Shown here piece by piece: positions 12,310-19,050 of a stretch of DNA of 24,983 nucleotides. The notes beneath the pieces are model-generated. The model made no database searches and was not told where the DNA came from. It saw nothing but the letters and a program-made list of their open reading frames with translations. Both the position numbers and the translations under genes were made by a program. Every line of letters starts with the position of its first letter. Position 1 is the first letter of the stretch. The DNA comes from an uncultured bacterium (GTDB lineage: Bacteria; Patescibacteriota; Minisyncoccia; Moranbacterales; GWC2-37-73): assembly GCA_903866285.1 (NCBI GenBank), contig CAIPMZ010000036.1, positions 1-24,983 of the forward strand, written 5' to 3'.

Positions 12310-12948
12310 TTAATTTTCAAAAATTTCATTTTCTAATTCTTTTTTCTTCTTCATCCCAACAACCTTATCATAACAAAAATTCCCATAATTAATAGCGTTT
12401 GCAAATTGATCTAAGACAATTCCCTTTTGACAAACTCCCTTCCGATTATCTAGATATTCGGGGAAACTACACCATTGATAATCTTTAGCTTTTTCAAAAT
12501 TGTGAATCTCACTATTGCAATTCACATAGGCAGAAATATACAAAAGTAAATCATTGGAATCAATGTGAACAGACTTAAATCTTCCTTGAAATAAAATTCC
12601 CGATCGCTCATTTTTCTTATTGAAATACATTGCATAGCCTGTGCAAACTTTTTTCATGAAAGTTGCAACGCCATTTTCTTGATTTTCTTTTAATAACAAA
12701 TGGAAGTGATTTGGATTCACGCAATATGCAACCAAACCAACTAACCGCTCAACCTCTGTCGGGAAAAAACCTGCACCAGCTTCAAGGATATCATTAACTA
12801 GCCAGCTGGGCTTATCAGTATTAAAGAGAGTTAACGAGTTAATAAACCTTTCATAGTCACCTTTTTTTAAAAAAATGCTTCTCTTTTCAATTCCACGATT
12901 AAAAACATGATAATATTCTCCCTTAGTTATAGTTTCTCTTCTTTTCAT
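12310..12948 (-). CDS. RAYT-like Y1 transposase (REP-associated tyrosine transposase family)
   Basis: 212-aa single-domain HUH enzyme. The N-terminus 'GEYYHVFNRGIEKRSIFLKKGDYERFI', the HUH motif H81-F-H83 in 'AYCVNPNHFHLLLKE', 'YAMYFNKKNERSGILFQGRFKS' and the candidate catalytic Y141 in 'LLLYISAYVNCN' match transposase IS200-like proteins of the RAYT type. RAYTs are thought to cut and move short REP palindromes rather than themselves. Here the gene lies exactly between palindrome copies C and D, with two more copies in the next 1.6 kb, which is the gene-plus-REP layout known for RAYTs. The residues around the Tyr (YVNCN rather than the common YI..NP) are unusual. The gene is complete and divergent from priA. 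Confidence 0.88.
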   Translation of the reverse strand: MKRRETITKGEYYHVFNRGIEKRSIFLKKGDYERFINSLTLFNTDKPSWLVNDILEAGAGFFPTEVERLVGLVAYCVNPNHFHLLLKENQENGVATFMKKVCTGYAMYFNKKNERSGILFQGRFKSVHIDSNDLLLYISAYVNCNSEIHNFEKAKDYQWCSFPEYLDNRKGVCQKGIVLDQFANAINYGNFCYDKVVGMKKKKELENEIFEN

Positions 12949-12975
12949 ACTTAAATAATATCACAATTAACCCAT

Positions 12976-13002
12976 TTTAGTCGAGGACGGTCCTCGACTA
13001 AA
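12976..13002. repeat. REP-like palindrome, copy D
   Basis: TTTAGTCGAGGAC (12976-12988), central G, perfect complement (12990-13002). It lies between the divergent starts of the RAYT-like gene and priA, where it could affect either promoter. Confidence 0.9.
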
Positions 13003-13045
13003 CTTACTCTTTGCTCGCAACGCATCAAACTGATACAATAAAAGC

Positions 13046-15115
13046 ATGTCAGATTTAAACCAAAAATTTCTCATTGATGTGATTCCAGTTGCGCGAATTC
13101 CGCTGTCGCGACAACAGTTTTTTTCTTATGTCTTTGAGCGACCCTTGCCAACTGGAGCGCTGGTCTCAATTCCGCTTTTCCGTCGCAATATCGAAGGCAT
13201 TGTACTTGACTCCCGTCCAGAAGTTGAACATACAGGTGGTTTTCAGTTAAAAAAAATTTCTAGGGTGCTTGAAGAGTCTTTTTTAACTACCCAGCAACTT
13301 GCGCTGGCCGAAAAGATTTCCAACTATTATCTAACCTCCCTCGGCACCGTCTTGCGCCATTTTATGGTGAAAAGAGTGCAAGCGCGTAGCGTTATGGAAC
13401 ATAAAACAGGGAACATACAGCAAGAGAAAAACATAACTCTCACAAAAGAACAACTTAATGCTGTTAATTTAATTGCCGATGCATCCCATGTTCCATGTTC
13501 CATGTTCCATGTTCCATGTTTTTTATTACACGGTCCTTCTTCTTCTGGAAAAACCGAAGTTTATTTACATTCAATCTTAGAGTTAAAGAAAAAAAATCCT
13601 GAAAAGCAGTTTTTAATTTTGCTTCCGGAACTGACTTTGGCGCCCCAGGCTTTAGCCCGTTATCGCGCCTATTTTCCTGAGGAAGAAATTGTGTTGCTTC
13701 ATAGTAAAATCTCCAAGGGTCAGCTTTATCAAAGCTGGCAGAAAATAAAAGCTGGCCAAGCGAAAATAATTATTGGCACGCGCCTAGCGCTTTTTGCCCC
13801 CTTTCAAAATTTAGGTTTAATTGTGATCGACGAAGAACAGGATATGGCCTTTAAGCAATGGGATATGAATCCGCGCTATGATGCCCGCAAAGGCGCAGAG
13901 CTACTCAGCGAAATTTTTGCTTGCCCGTTAGTTTTCGGAACCTCTACCCCCCGCATTGAAACTTTTTACCAAGCTGAAAATAACAAAATAAAGTTACTAA
14001 CCCTTCCAAAATTAGTTTTACCTGATAACAAAGCCTACCACCTACCACCTACCACCTACCGCCTAGTTGATATGCGTAAGGAAAAATGGACTGATTACGC
14101 TGGTAAGAAAAAACCCAACCTTTCGCTCCTGAGCCTTAAACTTCAAGGCGAAATATCTTACGCCTTAAGTCATAAATTGCAAACTGTTCTTTTCGTTAAT
14201 CACCAAGGCATGAGTAATTTTTCGATTTGCGCAAGTTGTAAAGCAGTGCTGCGTTGCCCAAAGTGTGATCGCGCCCTGATTTATGAAAACTCGGGGGAAT
14301 ATAAATGTCTTCATTGCAACTATACTTCTGGCGCTTTTGCGACTTGCGTTGCTTGCAAGGGCCTTGAATTTAAAAATGTTGGGATTGGCACCCAACTGGT
14401 CGAACGTGAAGTTAAAAAACTTTTTCCAGCTGCGAAAGTTAAACGCCTTGATGGAACCTCGGCCAAAATTGCCAAAGAAAAAGAACAAGTCTTTGAAGAT
14501 TTTTCCAATCGCAAAATTGACATTCTGGTCGGGACCCAGATGATTACCAAAGGTTGGGATAATCCTAACGTTGGACTTGTTGCTATTATCGACGCAGACA
14601 GTCTCTTTACTTCGCCAGATTTTTTAACCGACGAGCGCGCCTACGCGAATATTATGCAAGTCGCAGGGCGCACCGGTCGCTTTGGCGCAATTTATCCCGG
14701 CCAAGTTCTAATCCAAACTTATCATCCGGAAAATAAGATTTTTAATTTCATTCTTAATCAAAATTACGCCGACTTCTTTCAAGCTCAAATTAAGGAAAGA
14801 CGAGCGCTTTCCTATCCACCTTTTGGGAAAATAATTAAACTGACCCTCAAGGATGAGTCTAAAGAAAAAGTCGAAAAAGTTTCCCAGGTAGTTTTTGAAA
14901 AACTTGCCAGTCTCATTTCTCAGACTGATCATCTTTCGCTTACCGAACCAAGTAAGCCCCTAGTTTCTAAAGTTCGCACGAAGTTTATTCAGCAAATGAT
15001 TCTTAAAATCAAAACAGGCGCTGGCCAAAAGCCACTACCTGTTGAAATTATTAAATTCCTCGCCTCCCTACCTACTGGCTGGGCGATTGACGTTGACCCA
15101 ATTAGTATCGCCTAA
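13046..15115 (+). CDS. priA: Primosomal protein N' (PriA helicase)
   Basis: 689-aa superfamily 2 helicase that restarts stalled replication forks. In order: a 3'-DNA-binding domain (1-~110); Walker A 'GPSSSGKTE' with K169; motif II D262-E-E-Q265, where PriA normally has DEEH; zinc cysteines C395/C398, C404/C407, C421/C424 and C434/C437; then 'GTQMITKGWDNPNVGLVAIIDAD' and 'QVAGRTGRF'. The frame is intact, but three low-complexity segments are encoded by 7-nt repeats: residues ~116-128 (MEHKTGNIQQE), 147-159 (SHVPCSMFHVPCF, just before the Walker A strand) and ~330-340 (YHLPPTTYR). None destroys a motif, although the second sits only about ten residues before the P-loop Lys. It is divergent from the RAYT-like gene and convergent with the DUF975-like gene. 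Confidence 0.95.
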   Translation: MSDLNQKFLIDVIPVARIPLSRQQFFSYVFERPLPTGALVSIPLFRRNIEGIVLDSRPEVEHTGGFQLKKISRVLEESFLTTQQLALAEKISNYYLTSLGTVLRHFMVKRVQARSVMEHKTGNIQQEKNITLTKEQLNAVNLIADASHVPCSMFHVPCFLLHGPSSSGKTEVYLHSILELKKKNPEKQFLILLPELTLAPQALARYRAYFPEEEIVLLHSKISKGQLYQSWQKIKAGQAKIIIGTRLALFAPFQNLGLIVIDEEQDMAFKQWDMNPRYDARKGAELLSEIFACPLVFGTSTPRIETFYQAENNKIKLLTLPKLVLPDNKAYHLPPTTYRLVDMRKEKWTDYAGKKKPNLSLLSLKLQGEISYALSHKLQTVLFVNHQGMSNFSICASCKAVLRCPKCDRALIYENSGEYKCLHCNYTSGAFATCVACKGLEFKNVGIGTQLVEREVKKLFPAAKVKRLDGTSAKIAKEKEQVFEDFSNRKIDILVGTQMITKGWDNPNVGLVAIIDADSLFTSPDFLTDERAYANIMQVAGRTGRFGAIYPGQVLIQTYHPENKIFNFILNQNYADFFQAQIKERRALSYPPFGKIIKLTLKDESKEKVEKVSQVVFEKLASLISQTDHLSLTEPSKPLVSKVRTKFIQQMILKIKTGAGQKPLPVEIIKFLASLPTGWAIDVDPISIA
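13394..13421. repeat. ATNNAAC heptamer array in priA (site 1)
   Basis: Units ATGGAAC, ATAAAAC, AGGGAAC, ATACAGC in 7-nt register, read in frame as part of the segment linking the PriA DNA-binding and helicase domains. Confidence 0.7.
13487..13520. repeat. GTTCCAT heptamer array in priA (site 2)
   Basis: CATGTTC repeated 4.9 times without error, in frame, ending 29 nt before the codon of the Walker A lysine. It is the same 7-mer, in the same sense orientation, as the array at the wecG-like start. Confidence 0.95.
14034..14061. repeat. CCTACCA heptamer array in priA (site 3)
   Basis: Three exact CCTACCA units and one CCTACCG, followed by a partial CCTA, in frame within the helicase domain between motif II and the zinc-binding region. 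Confidence 0.95.
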
Positions 15116-15158
15116 GAAATTTTTAATATTGCTTAGGCTTAATAGTATTTTTAATTTT

Positions 15159-15812
15159 TTAAGCACTGACCGGAGGAACTTCGGCATTTTCAGCTACTAT
15201 TTTTTCCAATTCAGCTACCTGCTGGGTCGCTTGTTGACCAGCTTTTAAATCCTCGTAAAACTTGGCAAAGCTGACTTGCATATAAGGAAAGAGCCAGAGA
15301 AAACCGATTCCGCAAGTAAGGATACTTAAGATTACCCAACCAAAAAAGCGAAACGAAAGACAAAAATATTTCCATTTATAACCATTCATCATAGCCTTGC
15401 TCTTTTTCAGCGCTTCGCTTATTCCGATTGAAGGTTCATCAGCAAGGATGAAAAAGATTAGCGAATAAGCATAAGCGGCGATAATACCGGGGATAATCAA
15501 AAGTAGTGACCATAATATAATATACAAGACCATCAGCCAATAAGCACCCAAATAAGTTCCAAATCTGTTAAAAGCTTGGAAAAGTTGGTCGAGCTTAGCT
15601 TCTTGATTTCGACTTATGGCTAAGGCGAAAATTGTTAATCCCCCCATCATTGGGCCTGCAATAAAAATCGTAGCAACTGGGCCAACCCCCGGAATTGCCA
15701 CCAGCATCTCAATTAAAACATAAACAAAAAATCCACCAATCGCCAAGCCCCACTTACCCTTCAGCGATTCCCTCGCCAGCCTCATTAAAGTCTTATTGTC
15801 TTCTGTTTTCAT
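15159..15812 (-). CDS. DUF975-like integral membrane protein
   Basis: 217 aa with several hydrophobic segments, roughly at 22-45, 46-66, 88-110, 108-126 and 152-178 (boundaries by eye). The family pattern is visible: 'LFQAFNRFGTYLGAYWLMVLYIILWSLLLIIPGIIAAYAYSLIFFILADEP', then 'ALKKSKAMMNGYKWKYF' and 'LTCGIGFLWLFPYMQVSFAKFYEDL'. This IPGI...YAYS...ILAD-P...S..MM.G.K...F arrangement is characteristic of DUF975 proteins, whose function is unknown. The C-terminal ~25 residues are a soluble Ala/Glu/Gln tail. It is convergent with priA, with only about 43 bp between the stops. Confidence 0.8.
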   Translation of the reverse strand: MKTEDNKTLMRLARESLKGKWGLAIGGFFVYVLIEMLVAIPGVGPVATIFIAGPMMGGLTIFALAISRNQEAKLDQLFQAFNRFGTYLGAYWLMVLYIILWSLLLIIPGIIAAYAYSLIFFILADEPSIGISEALKKSKAMMNGYKWKYFCLSFRFFGWVILSILTCGIGFLWLFPYMQVSFAKFYEDLKAGQQATQQVAELEKIVAENAEVPPVSA

Positions 15813-15879
15813 AGTTTTTTTATTAATTAGTTACGCTACATTAATTACAAACAAAAACAATCTTTATTCCAACCAACCC

Positions 15880-15899
15880 AATCCAATCCAATCCAATCC
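15880..15899. repeat. AATCC pentamer array
   Basis: Four exact AATCC units, preceded by related AACC(C) units, in the non-coding gap upstream of the DUF975-like gene. Confidence 0.8.
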
Positions 15900-15919
15900 C
15901 AGCATTCTATTATTTTTAG

Positions 15920-15957
15920 GCAAATACTATCATGCTCGATAGTATGGTAGTATTTGC
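15920..15957. terminator. 16-bp hairpin between the DUF975-like and zinc-ribbon genes
   Basis: Left arm 15920-15935 (GCAAATACTATCATGC) and right arm 15942-15957 pair over 16 bp with two G-T wobbles on the + strand; loop TCGATA. It lies 17 nt beyond the zinc-ribbon stop. T-rich sequence follows on the + strand but not on the - strand, so it is either a terminator of uncertain direction or a regulatory palindrome. Confidence 0.45.
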
Positions 15958-15974
15958 TATTTATTTTTGGTAGC

Positions 15975-16244
15975 TTATTTTATTTTCCAGCGCTCAAGAG
16001 TTGGGAGTTGCTTGGCTGCTAGCCAGCGGAAAATTTTCCACCATTTCATTTCATTTTTTAAAACCCTATCGACCAGACTTTGCATTTCAGCTAAAGTCAT
16101 CTCGGGCTTTATAAAAGCGCCGCCTTGGTAGCAAGAACTACAATACTTTAGACTCAGCGTTCCATCACTTTCCGAACCACCACCTTTTTTATCTTTTTTC
16201 AGCGGCATCCCGCAGGACTGACATTGTTGGTAAGCTTTTTGCAT
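15975..16244 (-). CDS. Small zinc-ribbon protein (zf-ribbon_2-like)
   Basis: 89 aa with two CxxC knuckles, C8/C11 in 'CQSCGMPL' and C35/C38 in 'YCSSCYQGGAF', then 'KPEMTLAEMQSLVDRVLKNEM'. This CQSCGMP...DGT.S..YC..CY..G.F....T..EM order is the putative zinc-ribbon family often called zf-ribbon_2, found alone or beside transcription regulators; its role is not known. Between the knuckles is a Gly/Lys/Ser linker (KKDKKGGGSESD). The C-terminus is basic and aromatic (KWWKIFRWLAAKQ), possibly membrane- or nucleic-acid-associating. Complete, on the - strand, with its own upstream region. Confidence 0.8.
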   Translation of the reverse strand: MQKAYQQCQSCGMPLKKDKKGGGSESDGTLSLKYCSSCYQGGAFIKPEMTLAEMQSLVDRVLKNEMKWWKIFRWLAAKQLPTLERWKIK

Positions 16245-16563
16245 ATTAAATGTTATTAAAAAAATTAGCTAATTTTTCCAAGGGACTAGCCTCTAAAAAA
16301 ATTTAAAACATTGCAATCTTTTCCATTTTTTTATACACTTAAATTACACCCATATTTTAGCAAAAAAGCCGGGATTAGTCCATTTTGATTGATTGTGTTA
16401 AAATAACAATAGATTTTTTGTTTGTAATCCTGCCTGGAAATTGTTTCAGAATTTCAATTGTAGGCATTATTGTGATATAAAGACCGCAGATTCTGAAATA
16501 AATTCAGAATGACAAGGATATTTTGTAAATTTGTAAATTCGTATTTAATTTGTATATTTGTAG
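16245..16563. other. 319-bp non-coding gap upstream of def
   Basis: No credible ORF. It holds an 18-bp AT palindrome (16260-16277, AAAAATTAG / CTAATTTTT), an imperfect hairpin (about 16431-16467, TGCCT...AGGCA outer stem), the 26-bp hairpin element at 16487-16512 and 8-nt-period AT-rich DNA (about 16521-16560: TTTTGTAA, ATTTGTAA, ATTCGTAT...). Promoters for the divergent zinc-ribbon and def genes must lie here, but none is clear enough to mark. Confidence 0.5.
16487..16512. repeat. CTGAA-stem hairpin element, copy 1
   Basis: ATTCTGAA (16490-16497) pairs with TTCAGAAT (16503-16510), loop ATAAA, followed by GAC. A second copy with a compensatory base-pair change lies at 17078-17103, on the other side of def. 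Confidence 0.8.
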
Positions 16564-16569
16564 TTGTTT

Positions 16570-17028
16570 ATGCTTTTAGAAATCAAAGAAAATTCAGCCT
16601 CGGTTTTACGCGAAAAAGCCGCTAAAATCAAAGATCCATTGGCGCCAGAAATTCAGGAGCTCATTTTAAACATGACCGAAACGATGCGTAAAGCTCAAGG
16701 ATTAGGACTGGCGGCTAACCAAGTTGGGGTTAGCGTGCGACTTTGCTTGATTGAAATTGAAGAAAAACTCTATGTGCTACTTAACCCAAAAATTACCGCC
16801 AAATCCAGAAAAAAGTTTTTATCTGAAGAAGGTTGCCTAAGCTTCCCGGGAATTTTCCTCTCAATCTCACGGGCCCAGGAAGTCCAGGTTCGTTATCTCG
16901 ACCAAACTGGTAAGCCCAAAAAAATTAAAGCCAATGGTCTATTTGCCCGCGCACTGCAACATGAACTTGACCACTTAGATGGAGTGCTTTTTATTGATCG
17001 AATTAAAAAAGCAAAGCTAAAAAATTAA
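16570..17028 (+). CDS. def: Peptide deformylase
   Basis: 152 aa metalloenzyme that removes the N-terminal formyl group from new proteins. The three family motifs are complete: 'GLGLAANQVG' (Q51), 'EGCLSFPG' (C89) and 'QHELDHLDG' (H131, E132, H135), giving the Cys/His/His metal site and general-base Glu. I take ATG 16570 as the start; a TTG two codons earlier (16564) is also in frame, but the conserved part begins at 'MLLEIKE'. It precedes fmt by 90 bp on the same strand, the common def-fmt pairing of formylation and deformylation. The EGCLS motif is the bacterial type I form. The short C-terminus without a long extension is usual for this compact form. Confidence 0.95.
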   Translation: MLLEIKENSASVLREKAAKIKDPLAPEIQELILNMTETMRKAQGLGLAANQVGVSVRLCLIEIEEKLYVLLNPKITAKSRKKFLSEEGCLSFPGIFLSISRAQEVQVRYLDQTGKPKKIKANGLFARALQHELDHLDGVLFIDRIKKAKLKN

Positions 17029-17077
17029 ATCAAGCTCAAGCCACTAATCACAAAAAAAATAATTAAAATAAACAACA

Positions 17078-17103
17078 CAGATGCTGAAATAACTTCAGCA
17101 TGA
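17078..17103. repeat. CTGAA-stem hairpin element, copy 2
   Basis: ATGCTGAA (17081-17088) pairs with TTCAGCAT (17094-17101), loop ATAAC, followed by GAC. It differs from copy 1 by a T-A to G-C exchange within the stem and one loop base. It lies between def and fmt. Confidence 0.8.
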
Positions 17104-17118
17104 CCTGTAACTAAAACC

Positions 17119-18090
17119 ATGCTAACCGATAAAAAAAGAATTAAACTCCGCGTTGTTTTTATGGGAACTTCCGATTTATCTGAAAAAATTTTGGAAGCCC
17201 TCCTTATTAATGAATACAATGTAATTGGAGTTTTTACGAAAGTAGACAAAAAAACTGGTCGCAAACAAGAACTTACTTCCCCCAAAGTTAAGCTACTTGC
17301 TGAAAAACATAGCCTACCAATTTTTCAACCAACCACTTTTAAAAATCCCGAGGCCATTAAACAACTTCGCGACTTAAAACCAGACTTGATTGTTGTGGCG
17401 GCTTATGGAAAAATTTTGCCAAAAACTGCCTTGGAAATCCCTGGTTTCGGCTGTCTTAACGTTCACGTTTCCCTCCTTCCGAAATATCGTGGTCCTTCAC
17501 CTATTCAAAATGCCCTCTTGAATGGCGAGACTGAGACTGGCACCACCCTCATGTTAATGGATGAAGGCGTAGATACTGGCGATATTTTAGCCCAAAGAAA
17601 ATTAGCCATTGCGCGAACCGATACCACTGCCTCTTTAATGCTTAAACTAGCTGAGCAAGGAGCAGTGCTTTTACTGGAAACCCTGCCCCTGTGGATTGAA
17701 AGAAAAATTAAACCCACCAAGCAAGATCATTTTCACACCTCGCTTTGCCAATTAATTGAGCGCGAGGATGGACATATCTTCTGGGTTAAGGAGGCGCAGT
17801 CAATTTATAATAGATATCGTGCCCTGACGCCTTGGCCAGGTATTTTTACTTATTGGAAAAATGAAACCACGACTGTGCGGCTTAAGCTAATTTCCGTTGA
17901 ACTTCAAAAAGAGAACTCCCAACAAGCCAGACCTTGCGGAGAAGTTTTTGAAATTGGTTGCGACATTGGAGTCCAAACAGTCAAAGGCATAATTTTACTT
18001 AAAGAATTACAAAAAGAAGGCAAGAAAGCTACGGACATCCGCTCCTTTATTAATGGTCATCCTAAATTTATTGGTAGCATCTTATTTTAA
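17119..18090 (+). CDS. fmt: Methionyl-tRNA formyltransferase
   Basis: 323 aa. Formylates Met-tRNA(fMet) with 10-formyl-tetrahydrofolate for translation initiation. Seen: 'VVFMGTSDLSEKILEALL' at the start of the Rossmann domain, 'LIVVAAYGKILP', the catalytic segment 'LNVHVSLLPKYRGPSPIQ' with N114 and H116, and D152 in 'MDEGVDTGDIL'. The C-terminal OB-like tRNA-binding domain includes 'RYRALTPWPGIFTYW' and 'GIILLKELQKEGKK'. The residue after the catalytic His is Val where most enzymes have Pro (HPSLLP); the flanking SLLPKYRG is intact. Length is normal. It follows def in the same direction and is followed by the rhodanese-like gene. Confidence 0.95.
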   Translation: MLTDKKRIKLRVVFMGTSDLSEKILEALLINEYNVIGVFTKVDKKTGRKQELTSPKVKLLAEKHSLPIFQPTTFKNPEAIKQLRDLKPDLIVVAAYGKILPKTALEIPGFGCLNVHVSLLPKYRGPSPIQNALLNGETETGTTLMLMDEGVDTGDILAQRKLAIARTDTTASLMLKLAEQGAVLLLETLPLWIERKIKPTKQDHFHTSLCQLIEREDGHIFWVKEAQSIYNRYRALTPWPGIFTYWKNETTTVRLKLISVELQKENSQQARPCGEVFEIGCDIGVQTVKGIILLKELQKEGKKATDIRSFINGHPKFIGSILF

Positions 18091-18124
18091 AAATAGCTTT
18101 GATTTGTTAATTAATTTTAAAAAA

Positions 18125-18952
18125 ATGAAAAAACAAAAAGACCTTAAAGTACTCTTCGTTGGTTTTGGACTTATTATCTTAGTAATACTAATTACAATTT
18201 TGCGAGGTAGTCTTTTTGTCCCCAAAAAAGAAAACAAAACTAACTCAAGTGAAAATCAAACCAGCCTTATCCCTGGAGAAAAATACCAAACCATAAGTTC
18301 TATTCAACTTCAAAAAGAACTCAGCGCTGGAAACAAACTGACCCTTTTAGATATCCGGCCGTTTGAAAATTACGCGGTTGAGCATATCCTTGATTCAGTT
18401 AATATTCCCCTTGTTGACTTTCCAGTTGGTTCGAAAATAAACGCCCTGAATCCGGTGGTGATTATTACTACAGACTTAGTGGAAGAAGATAAAGCCAGCG
18501 TTGAAACAGCCATAAAGTCCCTTAGTGATGAGCATCTCACAAACGTTCGCGTCCTGGCTGGCGGAATAGAAGCTTGGAAAAAAAACATTGGCGCTACCAT
18601 TAATTTTGGCGATCCAAAATCTTTTACCGATCAAGCCAAGGTTTCCTACGTTGAGGCGGATAAATTAAATGAAGCTTTAAAGCAAGAGGTTGCTACTTTT
18701 ATTTTAGATGTTCGCACGCCAGCCGAATATGCCAGTGGCCATCTCAAGGGTGCGCTGAATGTACCGTTTGATGATTTAGAAAAAAGGCGCAGTGAAATTC
18801 AACCTTTTCCAAAAGTTGTCGTGGTTGGAATTAATGAACTTCAAGAATTTCAAGCCTCCGTGCAACTTTATGATATGATTCTTATTCAACCTTTTGTCCT
18901 TAAAGGTGGAATTAATAATTGGCAGAAAAAAGGATTTGAATTAGTAAAATAA
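18125..18952 (+). CDS. Membrane-anchored tandem rhodanese-like protein lacking catalytic Cys
   Basis: 275 aa from ATG 18125; the frame is open further upstream into the end of fmt, but 'MKKQKDLKVLFVGFGLIILVILITI' is a typical basic-then-hydrophobic N-terminal anchor and fixes this start. Two rhodanese modules follow. The first has 'LTLLDIRPFENYAVEHILDSVNIPL', then 'NPVVIITTDLVEED' and 'VLAGGIEAWKKN'. The second has 'TFILDVRTPAEYASGHLKGALNVPFDDL', then 'KVVVVGINELQEF' and 'LKGGINNWQKKGF'. In active rhodaneses the strand after the second motif ends in a Cys that carries the sulfane sulfur; here the equivalents are Thr and Gly, and the protein contains no Cys at all. It is therefore probably a binding or scaffolding module outside the membrane. 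It ends the def-fmt strand run before the terminator at 19009. Confidence 0.85.
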   Translation: MKKQKDLKVLFVGFGLIILVILITILRGSLFVPKKENKTNSSENQTSLIPGEKYQTISSIQLQKELSAGNKLTLLDIRPFENYAVEHILDSVNIPLVDFPVGSKINALNPVVIITTDLVEEDKASVETAIKSLSDEHLTNVRVLAGGIEAWKKNIGATINFGDPKSFTDQAKVSYVEADKLNEALKQEVATFILDVRTPAEYASGHLKGALNVPFDDLEKRRSEIQPFPKVVVVGINELQEFQASVQLYDMILIQPFVLKGGINNWQKKGFELVK

Positions 18953-19008
18953 TACAATAATTAATTTAATCCAGCATAGCATAGGATTCCAACTTAAATT
19001 GCATTAAG

Positions 19009-19040
19009 AAAAACACCGTCGACATTGACGGTGTTTTTTT
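19009..19040. terminator. Strong bidirectional intrinsic terminator
   Basis: AAAAACACCGTC (19009-19020) and GACGGTGTTTTT (19027-19038) form a 12-bp perfect stem with a 6-nt loop and a T-run to 19040. It lies between the convergent rhodanese (+) and S41 protease (-) genes. Confidence 0.92.
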
Positions 19041-19050
19041 AAGAGTTACC

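Noticed and set aside
9349..14061. Heptamer arrays as CRISPR repeats
   Set aside because: Units are 7 nt with no unique spacers of regular length and no cas genes; these are simple tandem repeats.
13046..15115. Frameshift or pseudogene in priA at the repeat segments
   Set aside because: The frame is continuous and all helicase and zinc motifs are in one frame before, between and after the repeats.
18053..18124. Upstream start for the rhodanese-like gene inside fmt
   Set aside because: The extra 24 residues overlap the end of fmt in another frame, and the signal-anchor sequence begins at the later ATG.
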